Positions 1 to 12,805 of a stretch of 64,000 nucleotides of DNA are shown piece after piece. Origin of the DNA: Pseudomonas karstica (GTDB lineage: Bacteria > Pseudomonadota > Gammaproteobacteria > Pseudomonadales > Pseudomonadaceae); contig NZ_WLYI01000001.1 of NCBI RefSeq assembly GCF_009707515.1, positions 186,001 to 250,000 on the forward strand. The letters run 5' to 3'. The notes under the pieces were generated by a model. It saw only the letters and a program-made list of their open reading frames with translations, did no database searches and was not told the origin of the DNA. Positions within the stretch are counted from its first letter, which is position 1. Every line of letters starts with the position of its first letter. The translations under genes and the position numbers were made by a program.

Positions 1-222
1 TTGCTGCAGCTGGACGACGAAGAGATCGAAGTGGCCTTGGTCTACCCTGAAGACGCGGACAGCAACGCAGGGAAGCATTCCGTGTATTCCGACATCGGCG
101 CCGCCATCCTGGGCTATCAGGAGGGGGACGCCATCGACTGGCGAATTTCTGATCGGACCCGCCGGATTGAGATCAGGAAAGTGCTTTACCAGCCGGAGGC
201 TGCGGGCGATTTCCACCTATAA
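1..222 (+). CDS. rnk: Rnk-like GreA/GreB-family protein, C-terminal part (5' end outside window)
   Basis: Only the last 73 residues are present; the reading frame runs in from the left edge, so the TTG at base 1 is not a real start. The segment with VALVYPEDADSNAGKHSVYS, followed by GAAILGYQEGDAIDW, resembles the C-terminal FKBP-like fold shared by GreA/GreB and the nucleoside diphosphate kinase regulator Rnk. Rnk-type proteins bind RNA polymerase without the cleavage-promoting coiled coil; whether that coiled coil is absent here cannot be judged because the N-terminus is missing. The gene converges on glmS, with about 205 bp between the two stop codons. The family assignment is fairly safe; the symbol is an inference. 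Confidence 0.7.
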   Translation: MLQLDDEEIEVALVYPEDADSNAGKHSVYSDIGAAILGYQEGDAIDWRISDRTRRIEIRKVLYQPEAAGDFHL

Positions 223-427
223 TTGCGCCTTTTGCCCAGTGTTCGTCCATCAGGCGCGAGGATCCCCCAAGGACGGGGCCTCGCTTTCCGTGCCTGAACG
301 GCGCGTTGGATGGTCAAGGGTAGGAGCGGAGCCAGTTGCGAAAGGCAGGAGGCGGTAGGACAGACCTAGCCGGCTCCCGCGACAGTTTTATTCTCTAAAA
401 CCATGCCCTTCTAATTACCGCCAGGTG
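223..427. other. Convergent intergenic gap containing the predicted attTn7 insertion point
   Basis: This gap separates the Rnk-like gene from the end of glmS. In many Gram-negative bacteria Tn7 inserts about 25 bp downstream of the glmS stop codon, directed by TnsD binding to the 3' end of glmS. Counted from the stop at 428-430 this puts the insertion point near base 403, in a stretch with a short A/T hairpin (arms 385-390 and 396-401). There are no Tn7 ends or transposase genes here, so the site is unoccupied. No convincing intrinsic terminator was found. Confidence 0.6.
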
Positions 428-2260
428 TTACTCCACGGTCACCGACTTGGCCAGGTTACGCGGCTGGTCAACGTCGGTACCCTTGAGCACCGCCACGTAG
501 TACGACAATAGCTGCAACGGGATGGTGTAGAGGATCGGCGACAGGGTGTCGTGGATATGCGGCATGTTGATGACGTGAGTGCCTTCACCATTGGTCATGC
601 CGGCCTTCTCATCGGCAAACACAATCAGTTGGCCGCCACGGGCGCGCACTTCCTGCAGGTTGGACTTGAGCTTCTCCAGCAGTTCGTTGTTCGGTGCCAC
701 AGTGACCACGGGCATGTCGTCGTCGACCAGGGCCAACGGGCCATGCTTCAGTTCACCGGCCGGGTAGGCTTCGGCGTGAATATAGGAAATTTCCTTGAGT
801 TTCAGGGCACCTTCCATCGCCACCGGGTACTGCGCGCCACGGCCGAGGAACAAGGTGTGGTTCTTGTCGGCGAACAGCTCGGCGACTTTCTCCACGGTGC
901 CATCCATCGCCAGGGCTTCGCCCAGGCGGGTCGGCAGGCGGCGTAGCTCTTCTACAAGAGTGGCTTCAACACCATCGGCCAGGGTCCCGCGTACTTGGCC
1001 CAGGGAAAGGGTCAGCAGCAACAGGCCGACGAGTTGAGTCGTGAAGGCTTTGGTAGAAGCCACGCCGATTTCACGACCGGCCTGGGTCAGCAGCGTCAGG
1101 TCCGACTCACGCACCAGGGAACTGATGCTGACGTTGCAAATCGCCAGGCTGGCGAGGTAGCCCAATTCTTTGGCATTACGCAGGGCAGCCAGGGTATCGG
1201 CGGTTTCGCCGGACTGGGAGATGGTTACAAACAAGGTGTCCGGTTGAACCACTACTTTGCGGTAGCGGAATTCGCTGGCCACTTCCACCTGGCACGGGAT
1301 ACCGGCCAGTTCTTCCAGCCAGTAACGGGCAACCATACCGGCGTGGTAACTGGTGCCGCAGGCAACGATTTGTACATTGCGTACCTTGGCAAACAGCTCG
1401 GCGGCTTGCGGGCCAAAGGCATTGACCAGCACTTGGTTCTGGCTCAATCGACCTTCCAGGGTGCGTTGCACCACGGACGGCTGCTCATGGATTTCCTTGA
1501 GCATGAAATGGCGGAACTCGCCCTTCTCGGCGGCTTCGGCACCGTCACGGTACTGCACCGCTTCACGTTCAACGGACAAGCCGTTAACGTCCCAGATCTG
1601 CACGCTTTCACGACGGATTTCAGCAATATCGCCTTCCTCCAGGTACATGAAGCGGTCGGTGACCTGACGCAGGGCCAATTGGTCGGAAGCAAGGAAGTTC
1701 TCACCCAGGCCGAGACCGATCACCAACGGGCTGCCACTGCGGGCGGCAACCAGCCGGTCCGGCTGGCTCGCGCTGATCACGGCCAGGCCATAGGCCCCGT
1801 GCAGTTCCTTGACGGTGGCCTTGAGGGCAGTGGTCAGGTCGCTGTGGTCCTTGAGCTTATGGTCCAGCAGGTGAGCGATGACTTCGGTGTCGGTGTCCGA
1901 GGTAAATACATAGCCGAGGCCTTTGAGCTGTTCGCGCAGCACTTCGTGGTTTTCAATGATGCCGTTGTGCACCACAGCCAAGTCACCGGAGAAGTGCGGG
2001 TGGGCATTGCGTTCACACGGGGCACCGTGAGTCGCCCAGCGAGTGTGAGCAATACCCAGGCGGCCTGCCAGAGGCTCGCCGGCCAAAGCCTGCTCCAGTT
2101 CGCTGACCTTGCCCGGGCGGCGCATGCGCTCAAGCTTGCCAGAATGGGTAAAGAGCGCCACACCAGCGCTGTCATAGCCACGGTATTCAAGGCGCTTGAG
2201 GCCTTCGAGCAAAATGGCAGTGACGTTGCGTTCAGCGACTGCGCCTACAATTCCACACAT
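428..2260 (-). CDS. glmS: Glutamine--fructose-6-phosphate aminotransferase (isomerizing)
   Basis: Makes glucosamine-6-phosphate from fructose-6-phosphate and glutamine, the first committed step to UDP-N-acetylglucosamine for peptidoglycan and LPS. The 610-residue product has the full family length. It begins MCGIVGA, so Cys2 becomes the N-terminal nucleophile of the glutaminase domain (about residues 2-220), followed by two SIS sugar-isomerase domains (about 285-600). The C-terminus [12 protein letters not shown] is the highly conserved tail whose coding sequence serves as the TnsD recognition region of attTn7. It starts 10 bp after glmR, so the two are probably co-transcribed. No sequence resembling the Gram-positive glmS ribozyme lies upstream, as expected for Pseudomonas. 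Confidence 0.98.
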   Translation of the reverse strand: MCGIVGAVAERNVTAILLEGLKRLEYRGYDSAGVALFTHSGKLERMRRPGKVSELEQALAGEPLAGRLGIAHTRWATHGAPCERNAHPHFSGDLAVVHNGIIENHEVLREQLKGLGYVFTSDTDTEVIAHLLDHKLKDHSDLTTALKATVKELHGAYGLAVISASQPDRLVAARSGSPLVIGLGLGENFLASDQLALRQVTDRFMYLEEGDIAEIRRESVQIWDVNGLSVEREAVQYRDGAEAAEKGEFRHFMLKEIHEQPSVVQRTLEGRLSQNQVLVNAFGPQAAELFAKVRNVQIVACGTSYHAGMVARYWLEELAGIPCQVEVASEFRYRKVVVQPDTLFVTISQSGETADTLAALRNAKELGYLASLAICNVSISSLVRESDLTLLTQAGREIGVASTKAFTTQLVGLLLLTLSLGQVRGTLADGVEATLVEELRRLPTRLGEALAMDGTVEKVAELFADKNHTLFLGRGAQYPVAMEGALKLKEISYIHAEAYPAGELKHGPLALVDDDMPVVTVAPNNELLEKLKSNLQEVRARGGQLIVFADEKAGMTNGEGTHVINMPHIHDTLSPILYTIPLQLLSYYVAVLKGTDVDQPRNLAKSVTVE

Positions 2261-2270
2261 GGTTTCTCTC

Positions 2271-3038
2271 CTAGATGACTGCCGCGCAAATCAGCGTGAT
2301 GCCGCGGGCTTGAATCTGGTCGCGGGCCTCAAGCGGCAGGCGATCATCGGTAATAAGGGTATGGACGTTGCCCCAAGGCAGCTCCAGGTTGGGGATCTTG
2401 CGGCCGATCTTGTCGGATTCGACCATCACCACCACTTCGCGGGCGACCTCGGCCATCACGCGGCTCAGGCCCAGTAATTCGTTGAAGGTGGTGGTACCGC
2501 GCTGCAGATCAATGCCGTCGGCGCCGATAAACAGTTGATCAAAGTCGTAGGAGCGCAGCACTTGCTCGGCGACCTGGCCCTGGAACGAGTCCGAATGCGG
2601 GTCCCAGGTACCGCCTGTCATCAACAACACCGGCTCGTGTTCCAGTTCGCTCAAGGCGCGGGCCACGTGCAGGGAATTGGTCATCACCACCAGGCCGGGC
2701 TGAGGCCCCAGCTCGGGGATCATCGCGGCGGTGGTGCTGCCGCTGTCGATAATGATCCGCGCATGCTCACGCAGGCGCTTGACGGCCGCGCGGGCAATGG
2801 CGCGCTTGTAGACCGAAATGGGCTGGGCGGGGTCGCCCACCAGTTCCTGGGGCATAGTGATAGCACCGCCATAGCGGCGCAGTAGCAAGCCGTTGCTCTC
2901 GAGAGCGGCCAGGTCTTTGCGGATGGTCACTTCCGATGTCTCGAAACGCTTGGCCAATTCGTCCACGCTGACTTCACCCTGCTCGTTGAGCAAGGTGAGG
3001 ATGTTGTGGCGGCGCTGGGGAGTATTTCGTTTCGACAT
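2271..3038 (-). CDS. glmR: DeoR-family transcriptional regulator next to glmS (GlmR-type)
   Basis: A 255-residue DeoR-family repressor. The N-terminal winged helix-turn-helix (about residues 6-60) contains [20 protein letters not shown] and the typical LLRRYGGAI end. The C-terminal DeoRC domain, which in this family senses a phosphorylated sugar, fills the rest. The start is placed at the ATG giving [11 protein letters not shown]; an upstream in-frame extension of 13 residues is possible but not typical. It lies directly upstream of glmS in the same direction. By synteny with P. aeruginosa PA5550 (glmR) it is likely to control amino-sugar genes, but the ligand and operator cannot be read from the sequence. 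Confidence 0.85.
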   Translation of the reverse strand: MSKRNTPQRRHNILTLLNEQGEVSVDELAKRFETSEVTIRKDLAALESNGLLLRRYGGAITMPQELVGDPAQPISVYKRAIARAAVKRLREHARIIIDSGSTTAAMIPELGPQPGLVVMTNSLHVARALSELEHEPVLLMTGGTWDPHSDSFQGQVAEQVLRSYDFDQLFIGADGIDLQRGTTTFNELLGLSRVMAEVAREVVVMVESDKIGRKIPNLELPWGNVHTLITDDRLPLEARDQIQARGITLICAAVI

Positions 3039-3125
3039 GGTAGTGATAAGTTTCGTTTCGAAAGATAACGAAGGCAATCAAAACCTATTGACGGGAAATC
3101 GTCAAGAGTGGGCTATAAAAAACTC

Positions 3126-3152
3126 TAGGAGCGAGGGGCCGCCTCGCTCCTA
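3126..3152. repeat. REP-like palindrome between glmU and glmR
   Basis: A perfect inverted repeat with 10-bp arms TAGGAGCGAG (3126-3135) and CTCGCTCCTA (3143-3152) around a short GC-rich loop. The sequence is the same family as the REP units at 38396-38493. It lies in the 139-bp gap between glmR and the glmU stop codon. There is no T-run, so it is a repeat rather than a clear intrinsic terminator. Confidence 0.75.
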
Positions 3153-3177
3153 CAAGGTATTGCGGGTTGTGGATAAC

Positions 3178-4545
3178 TCAGGTCTTTTTGATTTTGACCG
3201 GGCGTTTCCAACCGTCGATGTTGCGTTGGCGGGCGCGAGCTACGGCCAGTTGCGACTTATCCACATCCTGGTTGATGGTTGAACCTGCTGCAGTGTTTGA
3301 ACCATCACCGATCGTCACAGGGGCAATCAACGAGTTGTTCGAGCCGATGAACACGTCTTCGCCAATGGTCGTCTGGTACTTGTTTGCGCCATCGTAGTTG
3401 CAGGTGATCGCGCCGGCGCCGATATTGCTGCGAGCGCCGATCACCGCATCACCCAAGTAGGCAAGATGGCCAGCCTTGGCATCGTCGCCCATCTGCGCGT
3501 TTTTCAGTTCGACGAAATTACCGACATGAGCCCTGGCTCCCAACACGCTACCAGGACGCAACCGCGCGAATGGGCCGGCATCGCTGCCCTCGCCCATCAC
3601 CGCACCATCGATATGGCTGTTGGCCTTGATCACAACACCTTGGCGCAGGGTACTGTCCTTGATCACGCAGTTCGGGCCGATCACCACATTGTCTTCAATG
3701 ACCACCCGGCCTTCGAGGATTACGTTGATGTCGATCAGCACGTCGCGGCCCACGGTGATGTCGCCCCGCACGTCAAAGCGTGCGGGGTCGCGCAAGGTCA
3801 CACCCAGCGCCATGAGACGGCGGGCTTCGCGCTGCTGGTAGTGACGCTCCAGTTCCGCCAGTTGCTTGCGGTCATTGGCGCCCTGCACTTCCATCGGGTC
3901 GTGAGGCTGTTCGGTGGCGACCACCAAGCCATCACTGACGGCCATTTCGATGACATCGGTCAGGTAGTACTCGCCCTGAGCATTGTTGTTGGACAAGCGG
4001 CTCATCCAATCAGCCAATCGGTCAGCCGGCACCGCAAGGATTCCGGTGTTGCCTTCGGTGATGGCACGCTGGGCTTCGCTGGCATCTTTATGCTCGACGA
4101 TAGCGGCAACCTTGCCGTCAGCGTTGCGTACGATACGGCCGTAACCGGTGGGGTCTTCCAGTTCTACGGTCAGCAGGCCCATTTGCCCAGGCACTACGTG
4201 CTTGAGCAGGCGCTGCAGGGTTTCCACTTCGATCAGGGGCACGTCGCCGTAGAGGATAAGTACGGTGTCGGCAGTGATGAACGGCACGGCTTGGGCGGTG
4301 GCATGGCCAGTGCCCAGTTGCTTGTCCTGCAATACGAAATTCAAGTCGTCCGCTGCCAGGCGCTCACGTACCACATCGGCACCATGGCCAATCACCACGT
4401 GAATACGCTGTGGGTCCAGTTGCCGGGCGCTGTGGATAACATGGCCGAGCATGGAGTTTCCAGCAACCGGGTGCAACACCTTGGGTAGGGCCGAACGCAT
4501 GCGGGTACCCTGGCCTGCGGCAAGAATTACGATTTCGAGAGACAT
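3178..4545 (-). CDS. glmU: Bifunctional UDP-GlcNAc pyrophosphorylase / glucosamine-1-phosphate acetyltransferase
   Basis: Catalyses the last two steps to UDP-N-acetylglucosamine: acetylation of glucosamine-1-phosphate, then uridylylation. The 455-residue protein has the family length. The N-terminal nucleotidyltransferase begins with [19 protein letters not shown] (about residues 7-25). The C-terminal half is a left-handed beta-helix made of hexapeptide repeats (from about residue 250), with the acetyltransferase motif [15 protein letters not shown]. It follows the atp operon terminator (4605-4632), so it needs its own promoter in the 59-bp gap; no strong sigma-70 match is visible there. It works in the same pathway as glmS. 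Confidence 0.98.
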   Translation of the reverse strand: MSLEIVILAAGQGTRMRSALPKVLHPVAGNSMLGHVIHSARQLDPQRIHVVIGHGADVVRERLAADDLNFVLQDKQLGTGHATAQAVPFITADTVLILYGDVPLIEVETLQRLLKHVVPGQMGLLTVELEDPTGYGRIVRNADGKVAAIVEHKDASEAQRAITEGNTGILAVPADRLADWMSRLSNNNAQGEYYLTDVIEMAVSDGLVVATEQPHDPMEVQGANDRKQLAELERHYQQREARRLMALGVTLRDPARFDVRGDITVGRDVLIDINVILEGRVVIEDNVVIGPNCVIKDSTLRQGVVIKANSHIDGAVMGEGSDAGPFARLRPGSVLGARAHVGNFVELKNAQMGDDAKAGHLAYLGDAVIGARSNIGAGAITCNYDGANKYQTTIGEDVFIGSNNSLIAPVTIGDGSNTAAGSTINQDVDKSQLAVARARQRNIDGWKRPVKIKKT

Positions 4546-4604
4546 GAATGGCTACCAATCCTGGGCGGTCAGACTTAAGACCAAAGAAGTATTTTGCAAA
4601 AAAG

Positions 4605-4632
4605 AAAAAGGGTAGCCGAGGCTACCCTTTTT
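4605..4632 (-). terminator. Rho-independent terminator of the atp operon
   Basis: Perfect 12-bp arms AAAAAGGGTAGC (4605-4616) and GCTACCCTTTTT (4621-4632) around a CGAG tetraloop. On the minus strand the stem is followed by a run of T, so it should end transcripts from atpC before glmU. The symmetric A and T tracts make it potentially bidirectional. Confidence 0.92.
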
Positions 4633-4659
4633 AATCAATCACACATGAAGCGTAACGGC

Positions 4660-5085
4660 TTAACCGCCAAACTTCTTGCGGATCTGCTGGACGGTACGCA
4701 GCTGAGCTGCGGCCTCGGCCAGACGTGCAGCAGCAGAACCGTAGTCGAAATCTGCGCCTTTTTCATTCAGGGCCTTCTCGGCAGCCTTGACGGCTTCCTG
4801 AGCGGAGGCTTCATCCAGGTCGGCAGCACGTTGCACAGTGTCGGCAAGTACCTTGACCATGTTCGGCTGAACCTCGAGGAAACCACCAGAGATGTAAAAC
4901 ACCTCGGCTTCTCCACCCTGCTTGATCAAGCGGATCGGACCCGGCTTCAAGCTGGTGATCAACGGTGCGTGGCCCATGGCAATACCCAGGTCACCCAACT
5001 CGCCGTGTGCAATCACCATTTCTACCAGACCGGAGAAGATTTCCCCTTCCGCGCTGACGATATCGCAATGGACTGTCATAGCCAT
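4660..5085 (-). CDS. atpC: ATP synthase F1 epsilon subunit
   Basis: The 141-residue epsilon subunit is part of the central rotor stalk and inhibits ATP hydrolysis. The N-terminal beta-sandwich begins [19 protein letters not shown] and carries [17 protein letters not shown]. The C-terminal helical hairpin is rich in Ala and Glu ([15 protein letters not shown]). It is the last gene of the atp operon, 44 bp after atpD and just before the operon terminator. Length and position match Pseudomonas AtpC. Confidence 0.97.
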   Translation of the reverse strand: MAMTVHCDIVSAEGEIFSGLVEMVIAHGELGDLGIAMGHAPLITSLKPGPIRLIKQGGEAEVFYISGGFLEVQPNMVKVLADTVQRAADLDEASAQEAVKAAEKALNEKGADFDYGSAAARLAEAAAQLRTVQQIRKKFGG

Positions 5086-5129
5086 CTGATTGCCTCAACC
5101 TGATGAGCGCCCGTTGCCGGGCGCCGGGA

Positions 5130-6536
<1,407 letters not shown>

Positions 6537-7397
6537 TTAAACCGCGGCAGCGCCGCCGACGATTTCCGAGATCTCTTGGGTGATCGCAGCCTGACGCGCC
6601 TTGTTGTAGATCAGTTGCAAATCACTGATCAAATCACCGGCGTTGTCGGTAGCGTTTTTCATCGCGATCATCCGCGCCGCTTGTTCAGCTGCGTTGTTCT
6701 CGACCACCGCCTGGTACACCTGCGACTCCACGTAGCGCACCATCAAGCCGTCAAGCAGCTCTTTGGCGTCTGGTTCGTAGAGGTAGTCCCAGTGGTGCTT
6801 GAGTTCCTGATCCGGGGTCGCCACCAATGGAATCAACTGCTCCACGGTAGGCTGCTGGGTCATGGTGTTGATGAACTTGTTGGATACCACGGACAGGCGG
6901 TCAATCCGGCCTTCCAGGTACGCATCCAGCATCACCTTGACGCTGCCGATCAAATCATTGATCGACGGCTCTTCACCCAGGTGGCTGATAGCTGCAACGA
7001 CGTTACCGCCGAAGTTGCGGAAAAAGGCCGCACCCTTGCTACCAACGACACACAGATCGATCTCGACGCCGTTTTCGCGGTTTACCGCCATGTCCTTGAC
7101 CAGGGCCTTGAACAGGTTGGTATTCAAACCACCGCACAAACCACGGTCACTGCTCACGACGACATAACCAACGCGCTTAACTTCGCGGTCGATCATGAAC
7201 GGGTGGCGGTATTCCGGGTTGGCGTTGGCCAAATGCCCAATTACCTGGCGGATACGCTCCGCATAAGGACGGCTAGCAGCCATGCGCATTTGTGCCCTGC
7301 GCATTTTGCTGACCGCCACTTTTTCCATGGCGCTGGTAATCTTTTGCGTGCTTTTGATGCTCGCAATCTTACTGCGAATCTCTTTTGCGCCTGCCAT
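6537..7397 (-). CDS. atpG: ATP synthase F1 gamma subunit
   Basis: The 286-residue gamma subunit is the rotating shaft inside the alpha/beta hexamer. It starts [20 protein letters not shown] and has the conserved [15 protein letters not shown] segment. It ends with the helix [15 protein letters not shown] and the tail [16 protein letters not shown], both family signatures. The length matches the usual value. It lies between atpA (51 bp upstream) and atpD in the F1 part of the operon. Confidence 0.98.
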   Translation of the reverse strand: MAGAKEIRSKIASIKSTQKITSAMEKVAVSKMRRAQMRMAASRPYAERIRQVIGHLANANPEYRHPFMIDREVKRVGYVVVSSDRGLCGGLNTNLFKALVKDMAVNRENGVEIDLCVVGSKGAAFFRNFGGNVVAAISHLGEEPSINDLIGSVKVMLDAYLEGRIDRLSVVSNKFINTMTQQPTVEQLIPLVATPDQELKHHWDYLYEPDAKELLDGLMVRYVESQVYQAVVENNAAEQAARMIAMKNATDNAGDLISDLQLIYNKARQAAITQEISEIVGGAAAV

Positions 7398-7447
7398 GTA
7401 ACACCTATCAGGTTAGCAAGCGGAAGCCTTGCGGCTCCCGCTGCGGC

Positions 7448-8992
7448 TTACCAGGTTTGGGTGGCCTTGAACTTCTCGATACCGGCTTTCATGCCAGCGT
7501 CGATTTCGTCATTGAAGTCACCCTTCACGTTGATCTTGGCCATCAAATCGGCATGATCTCGGTTGAAGTAAGCAATCAGCGCTTGTTCAAAGCTGCCGAC
7601 CTTGGCGATTTCGACGTCAGTCAGGAACCCACGCTCAGCGGCATACAGCGACAACGCCATGTCAGCGATCGACATTGGGGCGTATTGCTTCTGCTTCATC
7701 AGCTCGGTAACGCGCTGACCATGCTCAAGTTGCTTACGGGTCGCTTCGTCCAGGTCAGAAGCGAACTGGGCGAATGCCGCCAGTTCACGGTACTGAGCCA
7801 GAGCGGTACGGATACCACCGGAGAGCTTCTTGATGATCTTGGTCTGAGCGGCACCACCCACACGGGATACCGAAACACCGGCGTTCACAGCAGGACGGAT
7901 CCCGGAGTTGAACATGGCCGATTCCAGGAAGATCTGACCGTCAGTGATGGAAATCACGTTGGTCGGAACGAACGCGGAAACGTCGCCAGCCTGGGTTTCG
8001 ATGATCGGCAGTGCGGTCAGGGAACCAGTTTTGCCGGTCACTGCGCCATTGGTGAACTTCTCTACGTACTCTTCCGAAACGCGGGATGCGCGCTCCAACA
8101 GACGGGAGTGGAGATAGAACACGTCGCCTGGGTAGGCTTCACGGCCTGGTGGACGGCGCAGCAGCAGGGAAATCTGGCGGTAAGCCACTGCTTGCTTGGA
8201 CAGATCGTCATAAACGATCAGTGCGTCTTCACCGCGGTCGCGGAAGAATTCACCCATGGTGCAACCGGAGTACGGTGCCAGGAACTGCAGCGCAGGAGAT
8301 TCCGAAGCACTGGCAGCCACGATGATCGTGTTGGCCAGGGCGCCGTTTTCTTCCAGCTTGCGAACCACGTTGGCGATGGTCGATTGCTTCTGACCAATGG
8401 CTACGTAGACGCAGAAAATGCCGCTGTCTTTCTGGTTGATGATCGCGTCGATTGCCAGAGCGGTTTTACCGATCTGACGGTCACCGATGATCAGCTCACG
8501 CTGGCCACGGCCGACAGGAATCATGGCATCGACAGCCTTGTAGCCAGTCTGTACAGGCTGGTCTACAGACTTACGCCAGATCACGCCTGGAGCAACTTTC
8601 TCGACCGCATCGGTCTCGGTGTTGTTCAGCGGACCTTTGCCGTCAACTGGGTTACCCAGTGCGTCGACAACGCGACCCAGCAATTCCTTACCAACCGGAA
8701 CTTCCAGGATGCGGCCTGTGCACTTGGCGCTCATGCCTTCGGCCAGAGACTGGTAAGCGCCCAATACAACGGCACCTACGGAGTCTTGCTCCAGGTTGAG
8801 GGCCATACCGAAGACGCCGCCCGGAAACTCGATCATCTCGCCGTACATGACGTCGGCCAGACCGTGAATCCGCACGATGCCGTCAGATACGCTGACGACA
8901 GTGCCTTCGTTACGGGCTTGGGAGGTCACATCGAGCTTGTCGATGCGGCCCTTGATAATTTCACTTATTTCGGAAGGATTGAGTTGCTGCAT
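7448..8992 (-). CDS. atpA: ATP synthase F1 alpha subunit
   Basis: The 514-residue nucleotide-binding, non-catalytic alpha subunit. It starts [17 protein letters not shown]. The Walker A motif GDRQIGKT is at residues 170-177, and the family signature region [15 protein letters not shown] is present. It follows atpH by 21 bp. The opposite strand carries a long open frame (7385-9466) that is only a codon-bias shadow of atpA and atpH. Confidence 0.99.
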   Translation of the reverse strand: MQQLNPSEISEIIKGRIDKLDVTSQARNEGTVVSVSDGIVRIHGLADVMYGEMIEFPGGVFGMALNLEQDSVGAVVLGAYQSLAEGMSAKCTGRILEVPVGKELLGRVVDALGNPVDGKGPLNNTETDAVEKVAPGVIWRKSVDQPVQTGYKAVDAMIPVGRGQRELIIGDRQIGKTALAIDAIINQKDSGIFCVYVAIGQKQSTIANVVRKLEENGALANTIIVAASASESPALQFLAPYSGCTMGEFFRDRGEDALIVYDDLSKQAVAYRQISLLLRRPPGREAYPGDVFYLHSRLLERASRVSEEYVEKFTNGAVTGKTGSLTALPIIETQAGDVSAFVPTNVISITDGQIFLESAMFNSGIRPAVNAGVSVSRVGGAAQTKIIKKLSGGIRTALAQYRELAAFAQFASDLDEATRKQLEHGQRVTELMKQKQYAPMSIADMALSLYAAERGFLTDVEIAKVGSFEQALIAYFNRDHADLMAKINVKGDFNDEIDAGMKAGIEKFKATQTW

Positions 8993-9013
8993 TGCTCTGC
9001 TGCCCCTTCAAAC

Positions 9014-9550
9014 TCAAGATTTCAATGCTTCGGCAAGGCTCGCGAGTTTGCCACGAACCGAGCCATCGATAACCAGGTCGCCGGCGCGAATGATGACACC
9101 ACCAATCAGGGTGGCATCCTCCGCAACTTGCAGGCGCACTTCCCGGTCGAGTCGTGCACTGAGAACCTTGGCGAGTTTGTCTTGCTGTTCTTGGTTCAAT
9201 GCAAAAGCACTGGTGACTTCAACATCTACCGATTTCTCTTGTTCGGCCTTGTACAGGTCAAACAGAGCGGCAATCTCCGGCAAAAGCGGGAGACGGTCGT
9301 TTTCGGCAACGACGTGGATGAAGTTCTGCACTTTCACATCAAACTTGTCACCGCACACGTCAATAAACGTGGCGGCCTTGTCTGCGCTCGTCAGGCGCGG
9401 GGCCTTGAGCACGCTCTGCATGGTGTCATCTTGCGACACTGCTGCAGCCAGGCCGAGCATGGCTGACCAAGAGGCCAGTTGCTGGTGGGCCTGGGCGTGC
9501 TCGAAGGCTGCCTTAGCGTAAGGTCGGGCCAACGTGGTCAATTCTGCCAT
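9014..9550 (-). CDS. atpH: ATP synthase F1 delta subunit
   Basis: The 178-residue delta subunit links the b-subunit stator to the top of the F1 hexamer. The N-terminus [17 protein letters not shown] is typical. The C-terminal part contains the conserved [21 protein letters not shown] segment, where the family signature lies. It is positioned between atpF (12 bp upstream) and atpA (21 bp downstream), as in other gammaproteobacterial operons. Confidence 0.98.
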   Translation of the reverse strand: MAELTTLARPYAKAAFEHAQAHQQLASWSAMLGLAAAVSQDDTMQSVLKAPRLTSADKAATFIDVCGDKFDVKVQNFIHVVAENDRLPLLPEIAALFDLYKAEQEKSVDVEVTSAFALNQEQQDKLAKVLSARLDREVRLQVAEDATLIGGVIIRAGDLVIDGSVRGKLASLAEALKS

Positions 9551-9562
9551 GATCGCCCTCGC

Positions 9563-10033
9563 TTAAATTTCAGCAGCCAGTTTGTTAACCAGCTCCGCGT
9601 GCGCGTTTTGATCGATTGTGGCACCGAGGATCTTCTCAGCACCGCCGACCGCCAGAGCACCCAGTTGGGCACGCAGCGCGTCTTTGACGCCGTTCAGTTC
9701 CTGTTCGATCTCGGCAATCGCCTGTGCCTTCACACGTTCAGCTTCGACGCGGGCTTTATCAACAGCCTCTTCGACGATCTGGTTACCGCGTTTCTTGGCT
9801 TGCTCAATGATTTCAGCTGCCTGTGCTTTCGCATCGCGCAGTTGATGGCCCGCTTTTTCTTGGGCCAGCTCCAGGTCGCGAGCTGCACGGCTGGCAGCGT
9901 CCAATCCATCTGCGATCTTCTTCTGACGTTCGTGCAAAGCCGCGATGACCGGAGGCCACACGAACTTCATGCAAAACAGTACAAAAATGAAGAACGCAAC
10001 GGACTGGCCAATCAGGGTTGCATTAATGTTCAC
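9563..10033 (-). CDS. atpF: ATP synthase F0 b subunit
   Basis: The 156-residue stator b subunit. It has one N-terminal membrane helix (about residues 6-26: [20 protein letters not shown]) followed by a long charged coiled coil rich in Ala, Glu, Lys and Arg, with no further hydrophobic segment. It starts [10 protein letters not shown], the usual Pseudomonas N-terminus. It lies between atpE and atpH. Confidence 0.98.
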   Translation of the reverse strand: MNINATLIGQSVAFFIFVLFCMKFVWPPVIAALHERQKKIADGLDAASRAARDLELAQEKAGHQLRDAKAQAAEIIEQAKKRGNQIVEEAVDKARVEAERVKAQAIAEIEQELNGVKDALRAQLGALAVGGAEKILGATIDQNAHAELVNKLAAEI

Positions 10034-10090
10034 GCCAACACCTCGCTCGTTCGTTGTCCATCACACCAATCAACTCGAAAATTCGAGTGA

Positions 10091-10363
<273 letters not shown>

Positions 10364-10435
10364 TTACGTCGTATGGTTTAGGTTTTTTAGATTTTAAAGC
10401 GGTAAAACAAATCGTTTCATAGCCCTTTCAGGCCA

Positions 10436-10457
10436 CCTTCCCGTTTCACCGGGAAGG
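10436..10457. other. Stem-loop in the atpB-atpE intercistronic region
   Basis: Perfect arms CCTTCCCG (10436-10443) and CGGGAAGG (10450-10457) with a 6-nt loop. There is no T-run in either direction, so it is unlikely to terminate. A structure here could stabilise or define the processed 5' end of the highly translated atpE message; that role is inference. Confidence 0.5.
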
Positions 10458-10481
10458 ACATCAGACTAGTCGAGACTGGTC

Positions 10482-11778
<1,297 letters not shown>

Positions 11779-11849
11779 TCTTGCTCCTCAATGGTCGGCT
11801 GCCGGAAATCAATAACTTGGCATAATTTGTGCCGACAAAATGCGCGCAG

Positions 11850-11878
11850 AGTATAGGGGCGGTTCAGCCCCTATTCAA
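11850..11878 (-). promoter_or_regulatory. Sigma-70 promoter of the atp operon with a palindrome in its spacer
   Basis: On the minus strand TTGAAT (11873-11878) is separated by exactly 17 bp from TATACT (11850-11855), a near-consensus promoter about 70 bp before atpI. An inverted repeat ATAGGGGC/GCCCCTAT (11853-11860 and 11867-11874) fills the spacer and touches both hexamers. It could be a regulator site or a weak terminator for the upstream parB message; no T-run follows it. Confidence 0.75.
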
Positions 11879-11923
11879 CTGCCAGGTAGTGATTTCCGAT
11901 CACGCGCTACATAAGCAAATGTT

Positions 11924-12796
11924 TCAGCGGATGTGGGCAAGGACGCCCTGCAGCTCATCCAATGAGTTATATCCGATGACCAATTGCCCTTTGCCTTTCT
12001 TCCCATGGCGAATCTGCACCGCAGAGCCTAGGCGCTCGGCCAGGCGCTGCTCCAGGCGTGCAATGTCCGGGTCAGGTTTCACCGTTTCGGCCGGTGCAGG
12101 TTTACCGCTGAGCCACTGGCGAACCAGCGCCTCGGTCTGACGAACAGTGAGACCTCGTGCGACAACGTGTCGCGCCCCTTCAACCTGTTGATTTTCCGGC
12201 AAACCGAGCAACGCACGGGCGTGACCCATTTCCAGGTCGCCATGGGAAAGCATGGTTTTGATGACTTCAGGAAGTGCGATCAGGCGAAGCAGATTCGAGA
12301 CAGTAACCCGAGACTTGCCTACCGCGTCGGCCACTTCCTGCTGAGTCAGTTTGAATTCCTGCTGCAAACGCTGCAGGGCAATCGCTTCCTCGATGGGATT
12401 GAGGTCCTCACGCTGGATGTTTTCAATCAGCGCCATGGCGATGGCAGTTTCATCCGGCACATCGCGAACCATCGCCGGGATGGTTTCCTGGCCAGCTTGT
12501 TGGCTGGCACGCCAGCGGCGTTCGCCCGCGATGATTTCAAAGCGACCATCGCCAATCGGGCGAACCACGATCGGTTGCATGACCCCCTGGGCCTTGATCG
12601 ATTGGGCCAGCTCTTCCAATGCCTGTGGGTCCATGTCCCGGCGCGGCTGGTATTTGCCACGCTGGATCAGGTCCAGCGGCAGGTGCTGCAACTCACGCTG
12701 ATCGGCCTGTGTCGCTTGCTCTTCAAGGGTCGTGACAGTCGGACCGCTCAGCAGTGCATCCAGTCCACGTCCGAGACCTCGTTTCTTGACGGCCAT
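11924..12796 (-). CDS. parB: Chromosome-partitioning protein ParB
   Basis: The 290-residue centromere-binding protein. The N-terminal CTPase/ParB domain has the Box II motif GERRWRA (residues 91-97) and ENIQREDLNPIEEA. A helix-turn-helix follows (about residues 150-172, TQQEVADAVGKSRVTVSNLL), then the C-terminal dimerisation domain. ParB loads at parS sites and spreads as a CTP-dependent clamp; matching parS sites occur in this window at 24317 and 24947. It is 9 bp downstream of parA. Confidence 0.97.
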   Translation of the reverse strand: MAVKKRGLGRGLDALLSGPTVTTLEEQATQADQRELQHLPLDLIQRGKYQPRRDMDPQALEELAQSIKAQGVMQPIVVRPIGDGRFEIIAGERRWRASQQAGQETIPAMVRDVPDETAIAMALIENIQREDLNPIEEAIALQRLQQEFKLTQQEVADAVGKSRVTVSNLLRLIALPEVIKTMLSHGDLEMGHARALLGLPENQQVEGARHVVARGLTVRQTEALVRQWLSGKPAPAETVKPDPDIARLEQRLAERLGSAVQIRHGKKGKGQLVIGYNSLDELQGVLAHIR

Positions 12797-12805
12797 GGGG
12801 GTTCC

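Noticed and set aside
2261..2270. Possible glmS ribozyme upstream of glmS
   Set aside because: Only 10 bp separate glmR and glmS, and the ribozyme is known from Gram-positive bacteria; no such structure fits here.
7385..9466. 693-residue plus-strand open frame across atpA and atpH
   Set aside because: Antisense shadow of two conserved genes; no recognisable domain.
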